A DNA stretch of 64,000 nt from Oceanispirochaeta sp. M1. Its GTDB lineage: Bacteria; Spirochaetota; Spirochaetia; DSM-2461. Each line of letters starts with the position of its first letter. Position 1 is the stretch's first letter. Of this stretch, positions 1 to 8,883 are shown one piece after another. The position numbers and the translations under genes are program-made. The stretch is from NCBI RefSeq assembly GCF_003346715.1, contig NZ_QQPQ01000011.1:100326-164325 (forward strand), read 5' to 3'. Below the pieces are notes generated by a model. The model was not told the origin of the DNA and did no database searches. It worked only from the letters and a program-made list of their open reading frames with translations.

Positions 1-970
1 AAAAAATTATTGTGGACTTAATAATTCTTGTCAGATCATCCATTTCGATGTTTTTTCTCTGTTCCTGGAAATTTCCAAGCTGATCCAGATAATCTCTCAT
101 TATTCCAAATTCTTTAAAACCTGTATCAATAGCTTTTTTTCTTTCTGCCTTATTCTGGTAGATTGCATCTTCCGCCAGGAATATTTTTTTATTTGTCTCT
201 TCCCAGATTGTATAATAGTCCCGGAATTGATTATAAGAATCACCACTGTTTCTGCCCGAAAGTCCGGCAGCCCTGAGGTAACGTTCTCCAGTCTGCTGAA
301 TATTCTCTTCATTGCTGAGTTTCAATGTATCCAGTTCTTCTTTGCCCGCAGCAGATTTTGACTGAACAAGGGCCAGATAGGCCTGATAAGCATCTCGATC
401 ACCATTCAGGACAAGTGAAAGCGCTGTTTCCAGGTTTCTCCTTCCGGCTGCAGATACATTTGCTGCCAGCATTCGTTCTATCTGCTCACCCAGTAGATTT
501 ATCTGTTCTCTCATTACATCAAAAGCCTGTATTGAGTCTTCACTTAACTCTTCAATAAGACCTTCTTCTTCCACTATTCTCAGAGATTCATTAATCACTA
601 TTCGGCTCTGCACTTCCCAGCTGGCGTAATGAGATCTGAAACTATCCAGAGCGGAGGTCATATCATCAGAAAAATCTACAGCAGCCTCTTCCATTCTACT
701 TTTTACCTGGTCCAGATTTTCCCTGTTGATTCCATCCTGTTTCTGAACTTCTTCTTTGCTGTGTGCTTTAAGGGCTTCCTGTTCACTGAGGATGGCCTGG
801 TAGGCATCTCTATCGGCATTTAAAATCAGTACCAGATCTTCCTGGAAATGATTCAGATGCCCCATGTCTGACTGTATTCTTAGAAAACTAAGTATTCCGA
901 TGAGCATTATAAATAAAATACCCAGGATCGGTATACCTGTTAATAGTGAGAATTGTGATCGCAGTTTCAT
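1..970 (-). CDS. Methyl-accepting chemotaxis protein, N-terminal part (runs off the window)
   Basis: The minus-strand frame is open from an ATG at 970 to the window edge (323 codons), with a GGAGG ribosome site just upstream. A cytoplasmic start is followed by one membrane helix (about residues 10-30) and a long helical periplasmic region. This region is internally duplicated: ILNADRDAYQA (49-59) recurs as VLNGDRDAYQA (188-198), and FRSHYASWE (111-119) recurs as FRDYYTIWE (249-257), a period near 139 residues. Two helical bundles in tandem fit a helical bimodular (HBM-like) chemoreceptor sensor. The second membrane helix, HAMP and signalling domain would lie outside the window, so the MCP assignment rests on the N-terminal architecture. 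A short ORF at 100-312 on the same strand is a frame shadow. Confidence 0.75.
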   Translation of the reverse strand, partial: MKLRSQFSLLTGIPILGILFIMLIGILSFLRIQSDMGHLNHFQEDLVLILNADRDAYQAILSEQEALKAHSKEEVQKQDGINRENLDQVKSRMEEAAVDFSDDMTSALDSFRSHYASWEVQSRIVINESLRIVEEEGLIEELSEDSIQAFDVMREQINLLGEQIERMLAANVSAAGRRNLETALSLVLNGDRDAYQAYLALVQSKSAAGKEELDTLKLSNEENIQQTGERYLRAAGLSGRNSGDSYNQFRDYYTIWEETNKKIFLAEDAIYQNKAERKKAIDTGFKEFGIMRDYLDQLGNFQEQRKNIEMDDLTRIIKSTIIF

Positions 971-1061
971 AATAGAAAGCCTCCGCTCTCATTAATTATG
1001 ATCTATATCCCAGTAAATTGGTAATTTTTAGTGACAAAGAGGAGTTTGAATACATGTGTTA

Positions 1062-1781
1062 TTAAATAATCTTATCTTTTTCCATCTGCTGGATTATACG
1101 GATAACTTCTTCCATGGGCTCAATTACTACACGGGCCAGCATCTCTCCCAGGAGGGTATGTTTTCCACAGAAATGCAGCTCAGGACCACTTCCGGAGAAA
1201 ATCAGATTGGAATCCGTACCTGTCCCGGTTGCAGTACTGTCTGATACCCTGCTTTGAACTCCGTATTTCATTACAGAACTGCATCGGGCTTCGGTTACTA
1301 TCATCAGAGCTTCGGCCATGGCGGCTTCTGAAAGCTCGGCATTTGTTCCGGCAATTATATTGATGGTCCCGTTTCCGGCCCTGTGAGCATCCAGCTCTCT
1401 GAAATCTGCCTTGTCGCCTGCTGCACGGGCATTTGTCAGGCCGGCTGTCAGGCAGCAGAATACAGCCAGTTCATCTTCAACTATGCTGTTGTAGCGGAAG
1501 CTTTTCATGGATGCTGAGGTCATCATGCCGGCAAAGGCCGTTGTGACACCCAGCTCGGCAGCTTTTTTCTTAAGACTTATATGGGGATGTTCGTAGCCTT
1601 CGTATTCATCGGATTTATTATGGTGAACCTTCATGTTCAGCACATGTAAGAGCTCCTGTCTTCCCCCTTTATACAGGGCCGATGAGAGAGTCTGTACCGG
1701 CTGGGAAAAGTTCAGGAGCGCATGGTCTTCATCATGTGATATATCTATTGTCAATCCAGGAAGCTTACATTCAATATTCAT
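1062..1781 (-). CDS. cbiZ: Adenosylcobinamide amidohydrolase CbiZ
   Basis: The 239-residue product matches the CbiZ family, which removes the aminopropanol side chain from adenosylcobinamide to give adenosylcobyric acid. This lets a cell salvage cobinamide or remodel imported cobamides. Family-like stretches include AFAGMMTSASM near residue 83, LTAGLTNARAAGD near 112, and NIIAGTNAELSEAAMAEAL near 140. It is the last gene of the riboswitch-controlled btuFCD operon and overlaps btuD by 4 bp, so it is probably translationally coupled. The arrangement says that the transporter brings in incomplete or foreign corrinoids. The family call is from recognition of sequence and context; activity is inferred. 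Confidence 0.88.
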   Translation of the reverse strand: MNIECKLPGLTIDISHDEDHALLNFSQPVQTLSSALYKGGRQELLHVLNMKVHHNKSDEYEGYEHPHISLKKKAAELGVTTAFAGMMTSASMKSFRYNSIVEDELAVFCCLTAGLTNARAAGDKADFRELDAHRAGNGTINIIAGTNAELSEAAMAEALMIVTEARCSSVMKYGVQSRVSDSTATGTGTDSNLIFSGSGPELHFCGKHTLLGEMLARVVIEPMEEVIRIIQQMEKDKII

Positions 1782-2593
1782 CTCTTTCCTTCAGCAGTAT
1801 CGGTATTTTTCTTCTCCGCAGCTGCATCAGCTACAGGTCCGAGAAGAGTTCTATCTCCATTATGGTAATAATCCATTCGGCTGTTATAGACTCTGTTAAT
1901 ATTATCGGGAGTGACCACACTCGCTGCGGGGCCCGAGGCGACACAGTTTCCCTGATCCATTAATATGACTCTGTCTGCATTTTGAAGAGCCTGATTTATA
2001 TCATGAAGGATGGCTATAACGGTTTTTCCACGCCGGGCTTCCTCTTTTAAGAGGCTGAGCAGCTCCTCCTGATGGTGAATGTCCAGATGATTGGACGGTT
2101 CATCCAGAAGCAGAACTTCAGGGTCCTGTGCCAGCACTCTGGCAAGGAGCACTCTCTGATATTCTCCGCCGCTCAGGCTGTTGACCACCCTGTGGCGCAG
2201 ATCCTGAAGATCAAGCCGTTCCATCAGGGATGTGAGCTGTTTTTTATCAATGGGGTCCTGCCACAGAGTTGTCTTTTTTCTGTAAAATCCCATGCTTACC
2301 ATCTGTGCGGCAGTATAGGCAAAGGCACTCTCTGTTCTCTGGGGAACAAGGCCTACAAGGGCTGCCCTGCGTGAATCCTTTAATGAGAACAGGTCCTTTC
2401 CCTGGACAAGAATGGTTCCCTGTTTTGGTTTAAGCCTAGCTCTGAGGATTGAGAAGAACGTCGTTTTACCCGACCCGTTGGGTCCCAGTATGACAGTCAG
2501 TTCTCCCGGCTGTATATCGATAGAGGGGAGGTCCAGATAAAAACTCCCGCCATATGTGAACTTCAGGTTCTGTACTGATACAGATGAATCCAT
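1778..2593 (-). CDS. btuD: Corrinoid ABC transporter ATP-binding protein BtuD
   Basis: This 271-residue FecE/BtuD-type ATPase powers corrinoid import with BtuC and BtuF. Walker A GPNGSGKTT lies at about residues 38-46, the signature LSGGEYQR at about 140, Walker B LLLDEPSNHLD at about 160, and the switch histidine in AILHDIN near 195. It begins one base after the btuC stop and overlaps cbiZ by 4 bp, so all four genes form one transcript. A iron-siderophore role would be possible for this ABC family, but the cobalamin riboswitch and cbiZ point to B12. Confidence 0.88.
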   Translation of the reverse strand: MDSSVSVQNLKFTYGGSFYLDLPSIDIQPGELTVILGPNGSGKTTFFSILRARLKPKQGTILVQGKDLFSLKDSRRAALVGLVPQRTESAFAYTAAQMVSMGFYRKKTTLWQDPIDKKQLTSLMERLDLQDLRHRVVNSLSGGEYQRVLLARVLAQDPEVLLLDEPSNHLDIHHQEELLSLLKEEARRGKTVIAILHDINQALQNADRVILMDQGNCVASGPAASVVTPDNINRVYNSRMDYYHNGDRTLLGPVADAAAEKKNTDTAEGKR

Positions 2594-2594
2594 T

Positions 2595-3617
2595 TTACAT
2601 CACCTTCCCTGAGTTACGGCGTAGAAGATAGAGGAAAAAAGGGCCCCCTGTCAGAGCCGTAACTACACCTACAGGAATTTCTGCGGGCGCTATGATTGTT
2701 CTTGCCAGAAGGTCGGAAAGGATCATCAGAATGGCCCCTCCCATTATGGAAAGAAATGTGAGATTCCTGTGTCCGGGACCGGAGATCAGCCTCATAAAAT
2801 GAGGGACAAGAAGTCCTGCAAAACCGATAATTCCACAATTGGAGACTATTACTGCTGTTATCAGGCAGCTTACAAGCAGAAGCTGCAGTGACACCCGTTC
2901 AGGATTGATCCCCAGAGAGTGGGCTTCCTCATGACCAAGACTCAAAAGATCCAGTTCTCCGTGTCTGAAGATAATAAACAGGGATGATGGAATCAGGACT
3001 ATCAGCAGGAGTATCACCTTTGTCATATGTGCAGATGAAAAACTTCCCAGGGTCCAGAAAACAATACGTTCAACTTTTTCCCTGTTCAGCATCATCATAA
3101 TTGAGACTCCCGCCTGGGCTATGGAACTGAAGGCCACACCTGCCAGCAGGAGGGAGCTGATATTGTTCCCGTTCCGTGAGGCCAGGGAAAGGATAAGAAA
3201 TACGGATAAAAGACTGCCCAGAAAGGCCGCAGCCGTAAGTCCCAGGGATGATATGAAAAATGCTGGAAGACCTATCATCATATAAAGAGACGCACCCAGT
3301 GAGGCTCCCGATGCTACACCCAGCAGATAGGGTTCTGCCATGGGATTTCTGAAGATTGCCTGAAAGACAAGTCCCGAGAGGGATAGTCCCGCCCCTGCAA
3401 GGGCTGCCATTAAGACACGGGGAACCCGAATTTGCATCAGGATTATCTCCTGCCCCTCATTCAGTCCACTTTTTCCGCCGCTGAACAGATATCTGATCAG
3501 ACCGGAAAAGGGGAGGGATACGGCACCGATGGATGACGCAAGTATAAGAAGAGTGATAAGCAGAAAAAATAATGTTATCCCGGGAATCCGGGACGCACTT
3601 TTCTCAGGATTGATCAA
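2595..3617 (-). CDS. btuC: Corrinoid ABC transporter permease BtuC
   Basis: A 340-residue FecCD/BtuC-type permease with about nine to ten hydrophobic segments. Family stretches are visible: RVPRVLMAALAGAGLSLSG (about 68-86), NPMAEPYLLGVASGA (about 91-105) and GFAGLLVPHFMRLISGPGH near 270, the loop that contacts the ATPase. It starts with TTG at 3617 and overlaps the btuF stop as TTGA, a coupled-translation arrangement. It works with BtuF and BtuD in the inner membrane to import corrinoids. Confidence 0.88.
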   Translation of the reverse strand: MINPEKSASRIPGITLFFLLITLLILASSIGAVSLPFSGLIRYLFSGGKSGLNEGQEIILMQIRVPRVLMAALAGAGLSLSGLVFQAIFRNPMAEPYLLGVASGASLGASLYMMIGLPAFFISSLGLTAAAFLGSLLSVFLILSLASRNGNNISSLLLAGVAFSSIAQAGVSIMMMLNREKVERIVFWTLGSFSSAHMTKVILLLIVLIPSSLFIIFRHGELDLLSLGHEEAHSLGINPERVSLQLLLVSCLITAVIVSNCGIIGFAGLLVPHFMRLISGPGHRNLTFLSIMGGAILMILSDLLARTIIAPAEIPVGVVTALTGGPFFLYLLRRNSGKVM

Positions 3618-4540
3618 GGGATGAGATCCATGATTCTATGGATCTGTTCAAGAGCATCTATCTGTCTCGGTCCCTGTCGTACCAGAATATTTTCATCAAT
3701 TTCAAAAACACGGCCGTTTTGAGCCGCTGCAAGATCTTTATAGACGGGAAGGGTGAGAAATTCATCTTTCATTCCCCTGTTTACAAGAATAAGCTGCGGT
3801 TGTTTGGCAACAAGGAGTTCCTTGGAATAAGACCAACCCTCCTGATCCTCCGCAATATTGGAGCCGCCGGACATACTCAAAAGTTCGCTGATAAAGGTAT
3901 TCCCACCGGAAGTCCAGTCTCCACCGTCTCCGAAGCCCAGGGCATAATAACAGCTGGGGTTTTTATCCATTGCGGCGACTGAAGCTTCCAGTGCGGCTCT
4001 TCTGTTATGGATATCATCCAAGAGTGCTTTACCTTCAGTTTCTGCATCCAGGAGCTGTGCGCAGCCGCTGATGACCTCTTCCATCCCCTCAAAACTCTCT
4101 TCTCCATAAATCAAGGCACTGGGAATTGAGTAGGATTCAAGTTTTTTAAGAACTTCAGGGTCAACATGGGTGGAACCGATAACAAGATCGGGATTAAGGG
4201 ACACTATTGTCTCGAGACTGGGGTCCTGAAGACCGCCTACTGAGCTGATCATAGATACTTCAGCCGGGTAGTCACAGAAATCAGTACGTCCCACAAGGAG
4301 CTGCTCTCTGCCGAGGGCATAGATTGTTTCTGTGATATTAGGACCTAGAGAAATTATACGCAGAGGCCTTGATTCAAGCTCAATGGTAATTCCTCTGGAA
4401 TCTGTAAAACTGAATGTCCGGGCAGACTCATCGGCGGGAGCCCCTTGTTCCTGACTGCCTGAGGCAAACAGGGGTACTGTGAATAGGGACAATAGGAAAA
4501 TAAAAAGAATAGAAACTATGGAATTGATTTTTCGACCCAT
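3614..4540 (-). CDS. btuF: Corrinoid-binding periplasmic protein BtuF
   Basis: A class III (FecB/BtuF) substrate-binding protein. I place the start at the ATG at 4540, with GAGGAG seven bases upstream; a longer frame to 4600 would read through the riboswitch expression platform and has no ribosome site. The product begins with MGRKINS and a hydrophobic signal segment ending FASGSQEQ, an ending shared with other exported proteins in this window. The binding fold follows (PLRIISLGPNITETIYALG; LNPDLVIGST). It is the first gene of the btuF-btuC-btuD-cbiZ operon, under a cobalamin riboswitch. Confidence 0.87.
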   Translation of the reverse strand: MGRKINSIVSILFIFLLSLFTVPLFASGSQEQGAPADESARTFSFTDSRGITIELESRPLRIISLGPNITETIYALGREQLLVGRTDFCDYPAEVSMISSVGGLQDPSLETIVSLNPDLVIGSTHVDPEVLKKLESYSIPSALIYGEESFEGMEEVISGCAQLLDAETEGKALLDDIHNRRAALEASVAAMDKNPSCYYALGFGDGGDWTSGGNTFISELLSMSGGSNIAEDQEGWSYSKELLVAKQPQLILVNRGMKDEFLTLPVYKDLAAAQNGRVFEIDENILVRQGPRQIDALEQIHRIMDLIP

Positions 4541-4584
4541 ATGTAATCTCCTCGTTACATCATCAGGCCTGCGACAGCCCGATG
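4541..4584 (-). promoter_or_regulatory. Two adjacent hairpins at the btuF ribosome site (riboswitch expression platform)
   Basis: Read on the minus strand, the 20 bases before the btuF ATG form ATGTAA - CGAGGAGA - TTACAT, a perfect 6-bp stem whose loop holds the Shine-Dalgarno GAGGAG. Immediately 5' lies CATCGGGC - TGTCGCAG - GCCTGATG (4561-4584), an 8-bp stem with one G-U pair. No T-run follows, so control of translation initiation is more likely than transcription termination. Fold and role are inferred by eye. Confidence 0.6.
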
Positions 4585-4604
4585 CATTGGATTTATTCAT
4601 TCCT

Positions 4605-4748
4605 TTTCAGGTTTTCTGACTCACAAATCATCAAAATCGGCCGGCCTTCCCGGTTTCCCAGTGACCTTTATCTGGCAGATTTCTCCCTGTTTACAGCGGC
4701 GGGACCGTGGAGGATTCTCACCTCTCTTCCCTTGAGTCCGGAATGTTG
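4605..4748 (-). ncRNA. Cobalamin (adenosylcobalamin) riboswitch
   Basis: On the minus strand the conserved blocks of the cobalamin aptamer occur in order: GGTGAGAATCC, then CGGTCCCGCCGCTGTAA, then GGTCACTGGGAAACC, which is the B12-box-like block around 4640-4665, then GAGTCAGAAAACCTG at 4608-4625. It lies between a TATAAT at 4755-4760 and btuF, with the expression platform at 4541-4584. In this class corrinoid binding represses the downstream transporter genes. Confidence 0.92.
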
Positions 4749-4754
4749 GGTGAA

Positions 4755-4760
4755 ATTATA
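4755..4760 (-). promoter_or_regulatory. Probable -10 box of the btuFCD-cbiZ operon
   Basis: A perfect TATAAT on the minus strand would start transcription around 4748, just before the first riboswitch element. No convincing -35 box was found at the usual distance, so the call rests on the -10 and position. Confidence 0.5.
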
Positions 4761-4840
4761 CTATTTAACCATCCATTTTACTATGGGGAAATCAGTGGAT
4801 TTTTGTGACTTTTTTACTGATGATCAGGAGTCGAAAAGCA

Positions 4841-4870
4841 TTGACAGCAGAGAGGAAGCTAATAGAATAT
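4841..4870 (+). promoter_or_regulatory. Probable promoter of the DUF1576 gene
   Basis: A perfect TTGACA (4841-4846), an 18-base spacer and GAATAT (4865-4870) lie 34 bases before the TTG start at 4905, divergent from the cobalamin operon. Confidence 0.6.
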
Positions 4871-4904
4871 AAAATGAGTCTGCATTTAAAAGGAGAACAC
4901 CCTC

Positions 4905-6155
4905 TTGGGATTCAGTAAAACTAATATAATATCGAATTTTCTGATAATTATGATTCTGCTGTTTATAATCACGGCCTTCGCCGTAGACGGCAGCGGAGCA
5001 ATCAAAGGGTTCTGGACAATTCAGCTCCACCCCGGGCGGCTGATAAATGATTTCTTTGCGGTTGTCGGGATAGGGGGGACTCTCCTCAATTCTGCTGCCG
5101 TCGGCCTGGTGGCCATGATTCTCATCTACATAACGGGAGTCAGTTTTTCAGGCCCCACATTTGCAGCGGTATTCACCATCATGGGTTTCGGACTCTTTGG
5201 TAAGACACCCCTGAATATTCTCCCCATCATACTGGGAGTCTATCTCTCCGCCCGTCTTGTGGGAAAAGGACTGCGGGATTACTTGATCATCGCCCTTTTC
5301 GGGACGGCCCTGGGTCCACTGGTTTCTGTTGTGTTTCTGGAAACCGGGCTGCCTCTCTGGCAGGGGCTTATTCTGGGAGTACTCAGTGGAACAGCCGCTG
5401 GATTTATTCTTCCCGCACTGGCTGTGGCCATGCTGCATATGCATCAGGGATACAGTCTTTACAATATGGGGCTGACCTGTGGATTCCTCGCACTCTTTGC
5501 AGCATCTTTCTTAAAGGCTGCAGGACTTCCCTTCGAAAAGGCCCTTGCCTGGCACAGTGAAAATATCCTGCTTCTGCAGCTGATAATACCGATCCTCTCT
5601 CTTATGCTCATAGGATCAGGTATTTTCTTCTCCGGGAAAAAAGCCTTCAAGAGCTTTGTCCTAATTCAGAAACTGTCCGGTAGACTTCCTTCTGACTTTG
5701 TGGATATGGAAGGAACCGGGGGCTCTCTTGTCAATGCGGGTGTTATGGGACTTGCGGGAACAATTATCGTATTTCTGGCGGGAGCCGACTTCAACGGACC
5801 CGTAATCGGCGGGCTTCTGACCATAATGGGTTTTGCCGCATTCGGAACAAACCTGAGAAACTCATGGTCTGTTGTCGCAGGAGTCATGGTCAGTACTTTT
5901 GTCTTTGGAATGAAACTTTCTGATCCCGGACCCATCCTGGCTGTGATTTTCAGTACAACTCTGGGACCACTGGCCGGACAGTTCGGCTATATTCCAGGTT
6001 TTTTTGCAGGATTTATTCACCTGATCATGGTCAGTCAGACAGGAAGCTGGCAGGGTGGAATGAATCTGTATAACAACGGATTTGCCGGCGGACTCACCGC
6101 CTCTGTATTTATCGCTGTGATTCAGTGGTACCGCAATAACAAGAACGACATGTAG
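4905..6155 (+). CDS. DUF1576 family polytopic membrane protein
   Basis: A 416-residue, very hydrophobic protein with about ten to twelve membrane segments, resembling the uncharacterised DUF1576 family. Two halves look alike: FFAVVGIGGTLLNSAAVGL and FTIMGFGLFGKTPLN in the first half return as GTGGSLVNAGVMGLAG and LTIMGFAAFGTNLRN in the second, suggesting an ancient internal duplication typical of transporters. HQGYSLYNMGLTCGF and QGGMNLYNNGFAGG are likewise paired. Start is TTG with AGGAG about nine bases upstream. The 126-residue gene 12 bases downstream is probably co-transcribed. Substrate is unknown. Confidence 0.72.
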   Translation: MGFSKTNIISNFLIIMILLFIITAFAVDGSGAIKGFWTIQLHPGRLINDFFAVVGIGGTLLNSAAVGLVAMILIYITGVSFSGPTFAAVFTIMGFGLFGKTPLNILPIILGVYLSARLVGKGLRDYLIIALFGTALGPLVSVVFLETGLPLWQGLILGVLSGTAAGFILPALAVAMLHMHQGYSLYNMGLTCGFLALFAASFLKAAGLPFEKALAWHSENILLLQLIIPILSLMLIGSGIFFSGKKAFKSFVLIQKLSGRLPSDFVDMEGTGGSLVNAGVMGLAGTIIVFLAGADFNGPVIGGLLTIMGFAAFGTNLRNSWSVVAGVMVSTFVFGMKLSDPGPILAVIFSTTLGPLAGQFGYIPGFFAGFIHLIMVSQTGSWQGGMNLYNNGFAGGLTASVFIAVIQWYRNNKNDM

Positions 6156-6167
6156 GGGAGCTGCACA

Positions 6168-6548
6168 ATGAAAAGAAAAGACCTGATACTGAATCTGATC
6201 GGTGAAATATCAAATTATCTTCTGGATGATGATCCCATGCGTCTTGTGATCTCTCTTCATCAGGAGGAAGACGGTCTGCATCTTTGCATCCTGGATGATA
6301 CAAAACACAGTGAAGATGAACTTGAATCCATGAAAAAGGCTCTGAACAGCCGTAAAAGACCGGAACTGGCCGAATACTACGGTGCCATGACCGGCCATGA
6401 TATGCTCGGCTCTGCAAGGCTGGACCTTCTGGGCTGGCAGATAAAACACTCTGATGTCACCCAGTCGGACTCCGGAATAAAGATCGACCTCTGGTTCGGC
6501 AGCGAAAAATTCCAGAGCGATAAATTTTCCATTCCTGTCAAAGATTGA
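6168..6548 (+). CDS. Small conserved hypothetical cytosolic protein
   Basis: A 126-residue acidic soluble protein starting MKRKDLILNLIGEISNYLL, with no signal peptide or membrane segment. GGGGAG precedes the ATG. It follows the DUF1576 membrane protein by 12 bases, so a shared transcript and related function are likely. I do not recognise a domain; the C-terminal third (GHDMLGSARLDLLGWQI, then IKIDLWF) reads like an alpha/beta domain. Function unknown. Confidence 0.6.
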   Translation: MKRKDLILNLIGEISNYLLDDDPMRLVISLHQEEDGLHLCILDDTKHSEDELESMKKALNSRKRPELAEYYGAMTGHDMLGSARLDLLGWQIKHSDVTQSDSGIKIDLWFGSEKFQSDKFSIPVKD

Positions 6549-6550
6549 TC

Positions 6551-6590
6551 CTCCCTCGGGAGGCAGCCTTAAAGGCAGTCTCCCGGCCGG
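6551..6590. other. Intergenic hairpin between convergent genes
   Basis: GGGAG-gca-GCCT-taa-AGGC-agt-CTCCC (6558-6584) can form a two-part stem between the convergent 126-residue gene and msrAB. It could serve as a terminator but lacks a T-run on either strand. Confidence 0.35.
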
Positions 6591-6610
6591 GGAATCCCCA
6601 TCTAAATTTC

Positions 6611-7720
6611 TTATTCAAAGAGATACAGAAACTCTCCATACCCCTCAGCTTCCATATCATCTAAAGGAACAAAGCGCAGGGAAGCCGAATTGATACAGTA
6701 TCTCAGACCCGTAGGATCGGGACCATCAGGGAAAACATGACCCAGATGGCTGTCTCCGTAATAACTGCGCAGTTCAACCCGTTCAGAAAAAAGTTTTGTA
6801 TCCGAATGCTCAGTGACATTCTCCGAAACCAGAGGCTTTGTAAAACTGGGCCAACCTGAACCGGATTTGAACTTATCATTTGAACTGAACAGGGGCTCGC
6901 CCGTTACTATATCCACATAGATCCCATGGGCCTTATTATCCCAGAACTCATTTTGAAAAGCCCGTTCAGTCCCCTCATTCTGTGTCACTTCATATTGAAG
7001 GGGAGTCAACATCTCTTTTATTTTTTCTTCTTCCGGTTTCTTGTATGAGGTCTTTTCAAACTTCCATACATCCGTGATAAACTGATCCCTTCCGGAATTG
7101 TTTCTATAAGATTCATAGCGCCCGGGACTCTTGCAGTAGAAGTCCTGATGATACTCCTCGGCAGGATAGAAAACAGTCAGTTCTCTGATCTCTGTTACAA
7201 CAGGCTTATCAAAAATTCCCGACTCATCCAGAGCCTTCTTCGAAGCTTCCGCCTGGACTCTCTGCTCTTCAGAATGGTAGAAAATGGCACTCCCGTACTG
7301 AGAACCTCTATCCACAAAGGAACCTCCTCCATCGGTGGGGTCCATTACTCTCCAAAGCTTGTCCAGCAGCTGGTTATAACTAATCCTCTGAGGATCAAAA
7401 TAGATCTGAATTACTTCAAGATGTCCTGATTTTCCTGAAGACACCTGCTCATATGTGGGGTTCTCAACATGTCCCCCTGAATATCCCGATAAAACTTCCT
7501 CAACTCCCGGTATCTCCTGAAAATCGGATTCAGTACACCAGAAGCAGCCTCCCGCAAAGGTGGCAATTTCCAGATTCTCGTCTTTCATGATCTCCTCAAC
7601 CTCCGATTGACTCTTTATCTCTCTCTTTTGGTCTTTAGCAGATGGTTCTGCCTCACTCTGTCCAGCGGCCCAAAGGGCAGCACTGATCAGGATTAAACCT
7701 GCTATTAAAATATTCTTCAT
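6611..7720 (-). CDS. msrAB: Exported peptide methionine sulfoxide reductase MsrA-MsrB fusion
   Basis: A 369-residue fusion that reduces both methionine sulfoxide diastereomers. A signal peptide (residues 1-20, ending WAAGQSEAE) indicates export. The MsrA domain has GCFWC at 58-62 (catalytic Cys59) and the [15 protein letters not shown] stretch near 190. The MsrB domain has SGSGWPSF and [11 protein letters not shown] with catalytic Cys342. The CxxC zinc pairs of many MsrB proteins are absent ([13 protein letters not shown] where CAGCG is common), so this is the non-zinc type. Its job is probably repair of oxidised methionine in envelope proteins. It is monocistronic and convergent with the preceding gene. 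Confidence 0.93.
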   Translation of the reverse strand: MKNILIAGLILISAALWAAGQSEAEPSAKDQKREIKSQSEVEEIMKDENLEIATFAGGCFWCTESDFQEIPGVEEVLSGYSGGHVENPTYEQVSSGKSGHLEVIQIYFDPQRISYNQLLDKLWRVMDPTDGGGSFVDRGSQYGSAIFYHSEEQRVQAEASKKALDESGIFDKPVVTEIRELTVFYPAEEYHQDFYCKSPGRYESYRNNSGRDQFITDVWKFEKTSYKKPEEEKIKEMLTPLQYEVTQNEGTERAFQNEFWDNKAHGIYVDIVTGEPLFSSNDKFKSGSGWPSFTKPLVSENVTEHSDTKLFSERVELRSYYGDSHLGHVFPDGPDPTGLRYCINSASLRFVPLDDMEAEGYGEFLYLFE

Positions 7721-7884
7721 TGTTCACTCCTGTTGATGTTCAGCTCTGAGGTTGAACTTAGGCGTTCCTATATATATTAATACATCATAAGTGGAAAGGT
7801 TTCAAAATATATTATAAAATAGATATAGATTTTATTTATTTTACTTCTTCGGGTGTCTCCCCCCCACAGGAGACGTGGTGTGAT

Positions 7885-7940
7885 GCGCCGCCGGGAGCTG
7901 CGGGAAGGAAACACTGCAATCTAATGACCCGGTGGAAGCT
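7885..7940 (+). repeat. Interspersed GC-rich intergenic repeat, copy A
   Basis: GCGCCGCCGGG, then CGGGAAGGAAAC, CTGCAAT and GGTGGAAGCT, matches copy B at 32407-32463 block by block with short changes between. It lies in the 254-bp gap between msrAB and the next gene; no protein frame is apparent. Confidence 0.6.
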
Positions 7941-7974
7941 TTTCCAAAGAATCTGTCCGTGATATAAAGGAGAT

Positions 7975-8817
7975 ATGCTTGTTTATGATAAATCCTTCAA
8001 AATAGAAGGGACCGTAAAATCAATTTTTGAGAATACCTGGTCCATTCTCAGACCCCATATGGGATATATGAGCCTTATCTGGGCTGTATTTTATATTCCT
8101 ACTAATGTTTTTATTCTGCTCCGTATGGGAGATATGGTAAAACATCTCAATAGCGGCAGTTCACTTGTTATTCCTGTTATGATGCTCCTCTCACTCCTGG
8201 GGACTATTCCCAATATTGCACTCGTGCTTTTAGTCAGGGCAGGGGACTGTGAGGATTACAATGGTCTGGTAGTCTCTGCATTCAGAAAGATTCCCTATTA
8301 TGTCACCACCACATTGGCTATGGCCATCAGCATGATCCCCATGATTGTGATGGGACTTATAGTCTCTGTTCTTCTCAGTCTTGCTCTGGAAAGCACAGGA
8401 ATGGCTCCGGAGCAGCAGATATATGCAATCATTCCGCTAATGGTAATTATTACAGTGTATGCCATGATCCGTTTTGCCTCGGCAGTACCTTTTTACCTCA
8501 TGACCGGAGCCAGAAACTTCAGAGCCGCCCGGTACAGCAGCTTCTTATTCAAAATGAACAGGAAAACGATACTTGCGGCTTTTGCTATCTGTACCTTTCT
8601 ACCCATGGCGTTGAACTTCGGCATGTTTTTTGTAGTTGAAAGTGAAGCCGCCAATGTAATTCTTGGATTTTTTCTGGGTTATATCATGTTTCTCAGTACT
8701 GCCTTTTATGCTGGTTTTTTGAATCATATAATAGAAGCAGAATCTGATGTATGTGACAGTGAAAATCAGGACAGCCGGAAAAAAGAAATTGAGCATAAAC
8801 CCGATATTCCAGAATAA
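7975..8817 (+). CDS. Polytopic membrane protein, function unknown
   Basis: A 280-residue protein starting MLVYDKSFKIEGTVKS, with AAAGGAGA directly before the ATG. About six membrane segments are visible (for example around residues 28-47, 70-88, 105-135, 150-170, 200-220 and 225-245), and a charged C-terminal tail. The pattern of an N-terminal amphipathic segment and paired helices resembles the glycerophosphodiester phosphodiesterase membrane-domain (DUF975-like) type, but I see no diagnostic motif. It lies 66 bases before the HD-GYP gene and may share a transcript with it. Confidence 0.65.
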   Translation: MLVYDKSFKIEGTVKSIFENTWSILRPHMGYMSLIWAVFYIPTNVFILLRMGDMVKHLNSGSSLVIPVMMLLSLLGTIPNIALVLLVRAGDCEDYNGLVVSAFRKIPYYVTTTLAMAISMIPMIVMGLIVSVLLSLALESTGMAPEQQIYAIIPLMVIITVYAMIRFASAVPFYLMTGARNFRAARYSSFLFKMNRKTILAAFAICTFLPMALNFGMFFVVESEAANVILGFFLGYIMFLSTAFYAGFLNHIIEAESDVCDSENQDSRKKEIEHKPDIPE

Positions 8818-8883
8818 AAGGATTTCTTTCCAGATAGAAACAGGTTAACCTGTGATAAATCTATTTAAAAGAAAAAAAACAAC

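Noticed and set aside
1778..4540. Siderophore or heme transporter
   Set aside because: The same ABC family is used, but the cobalamin riboswitch and cbiZ in the operon point to corrinoids.
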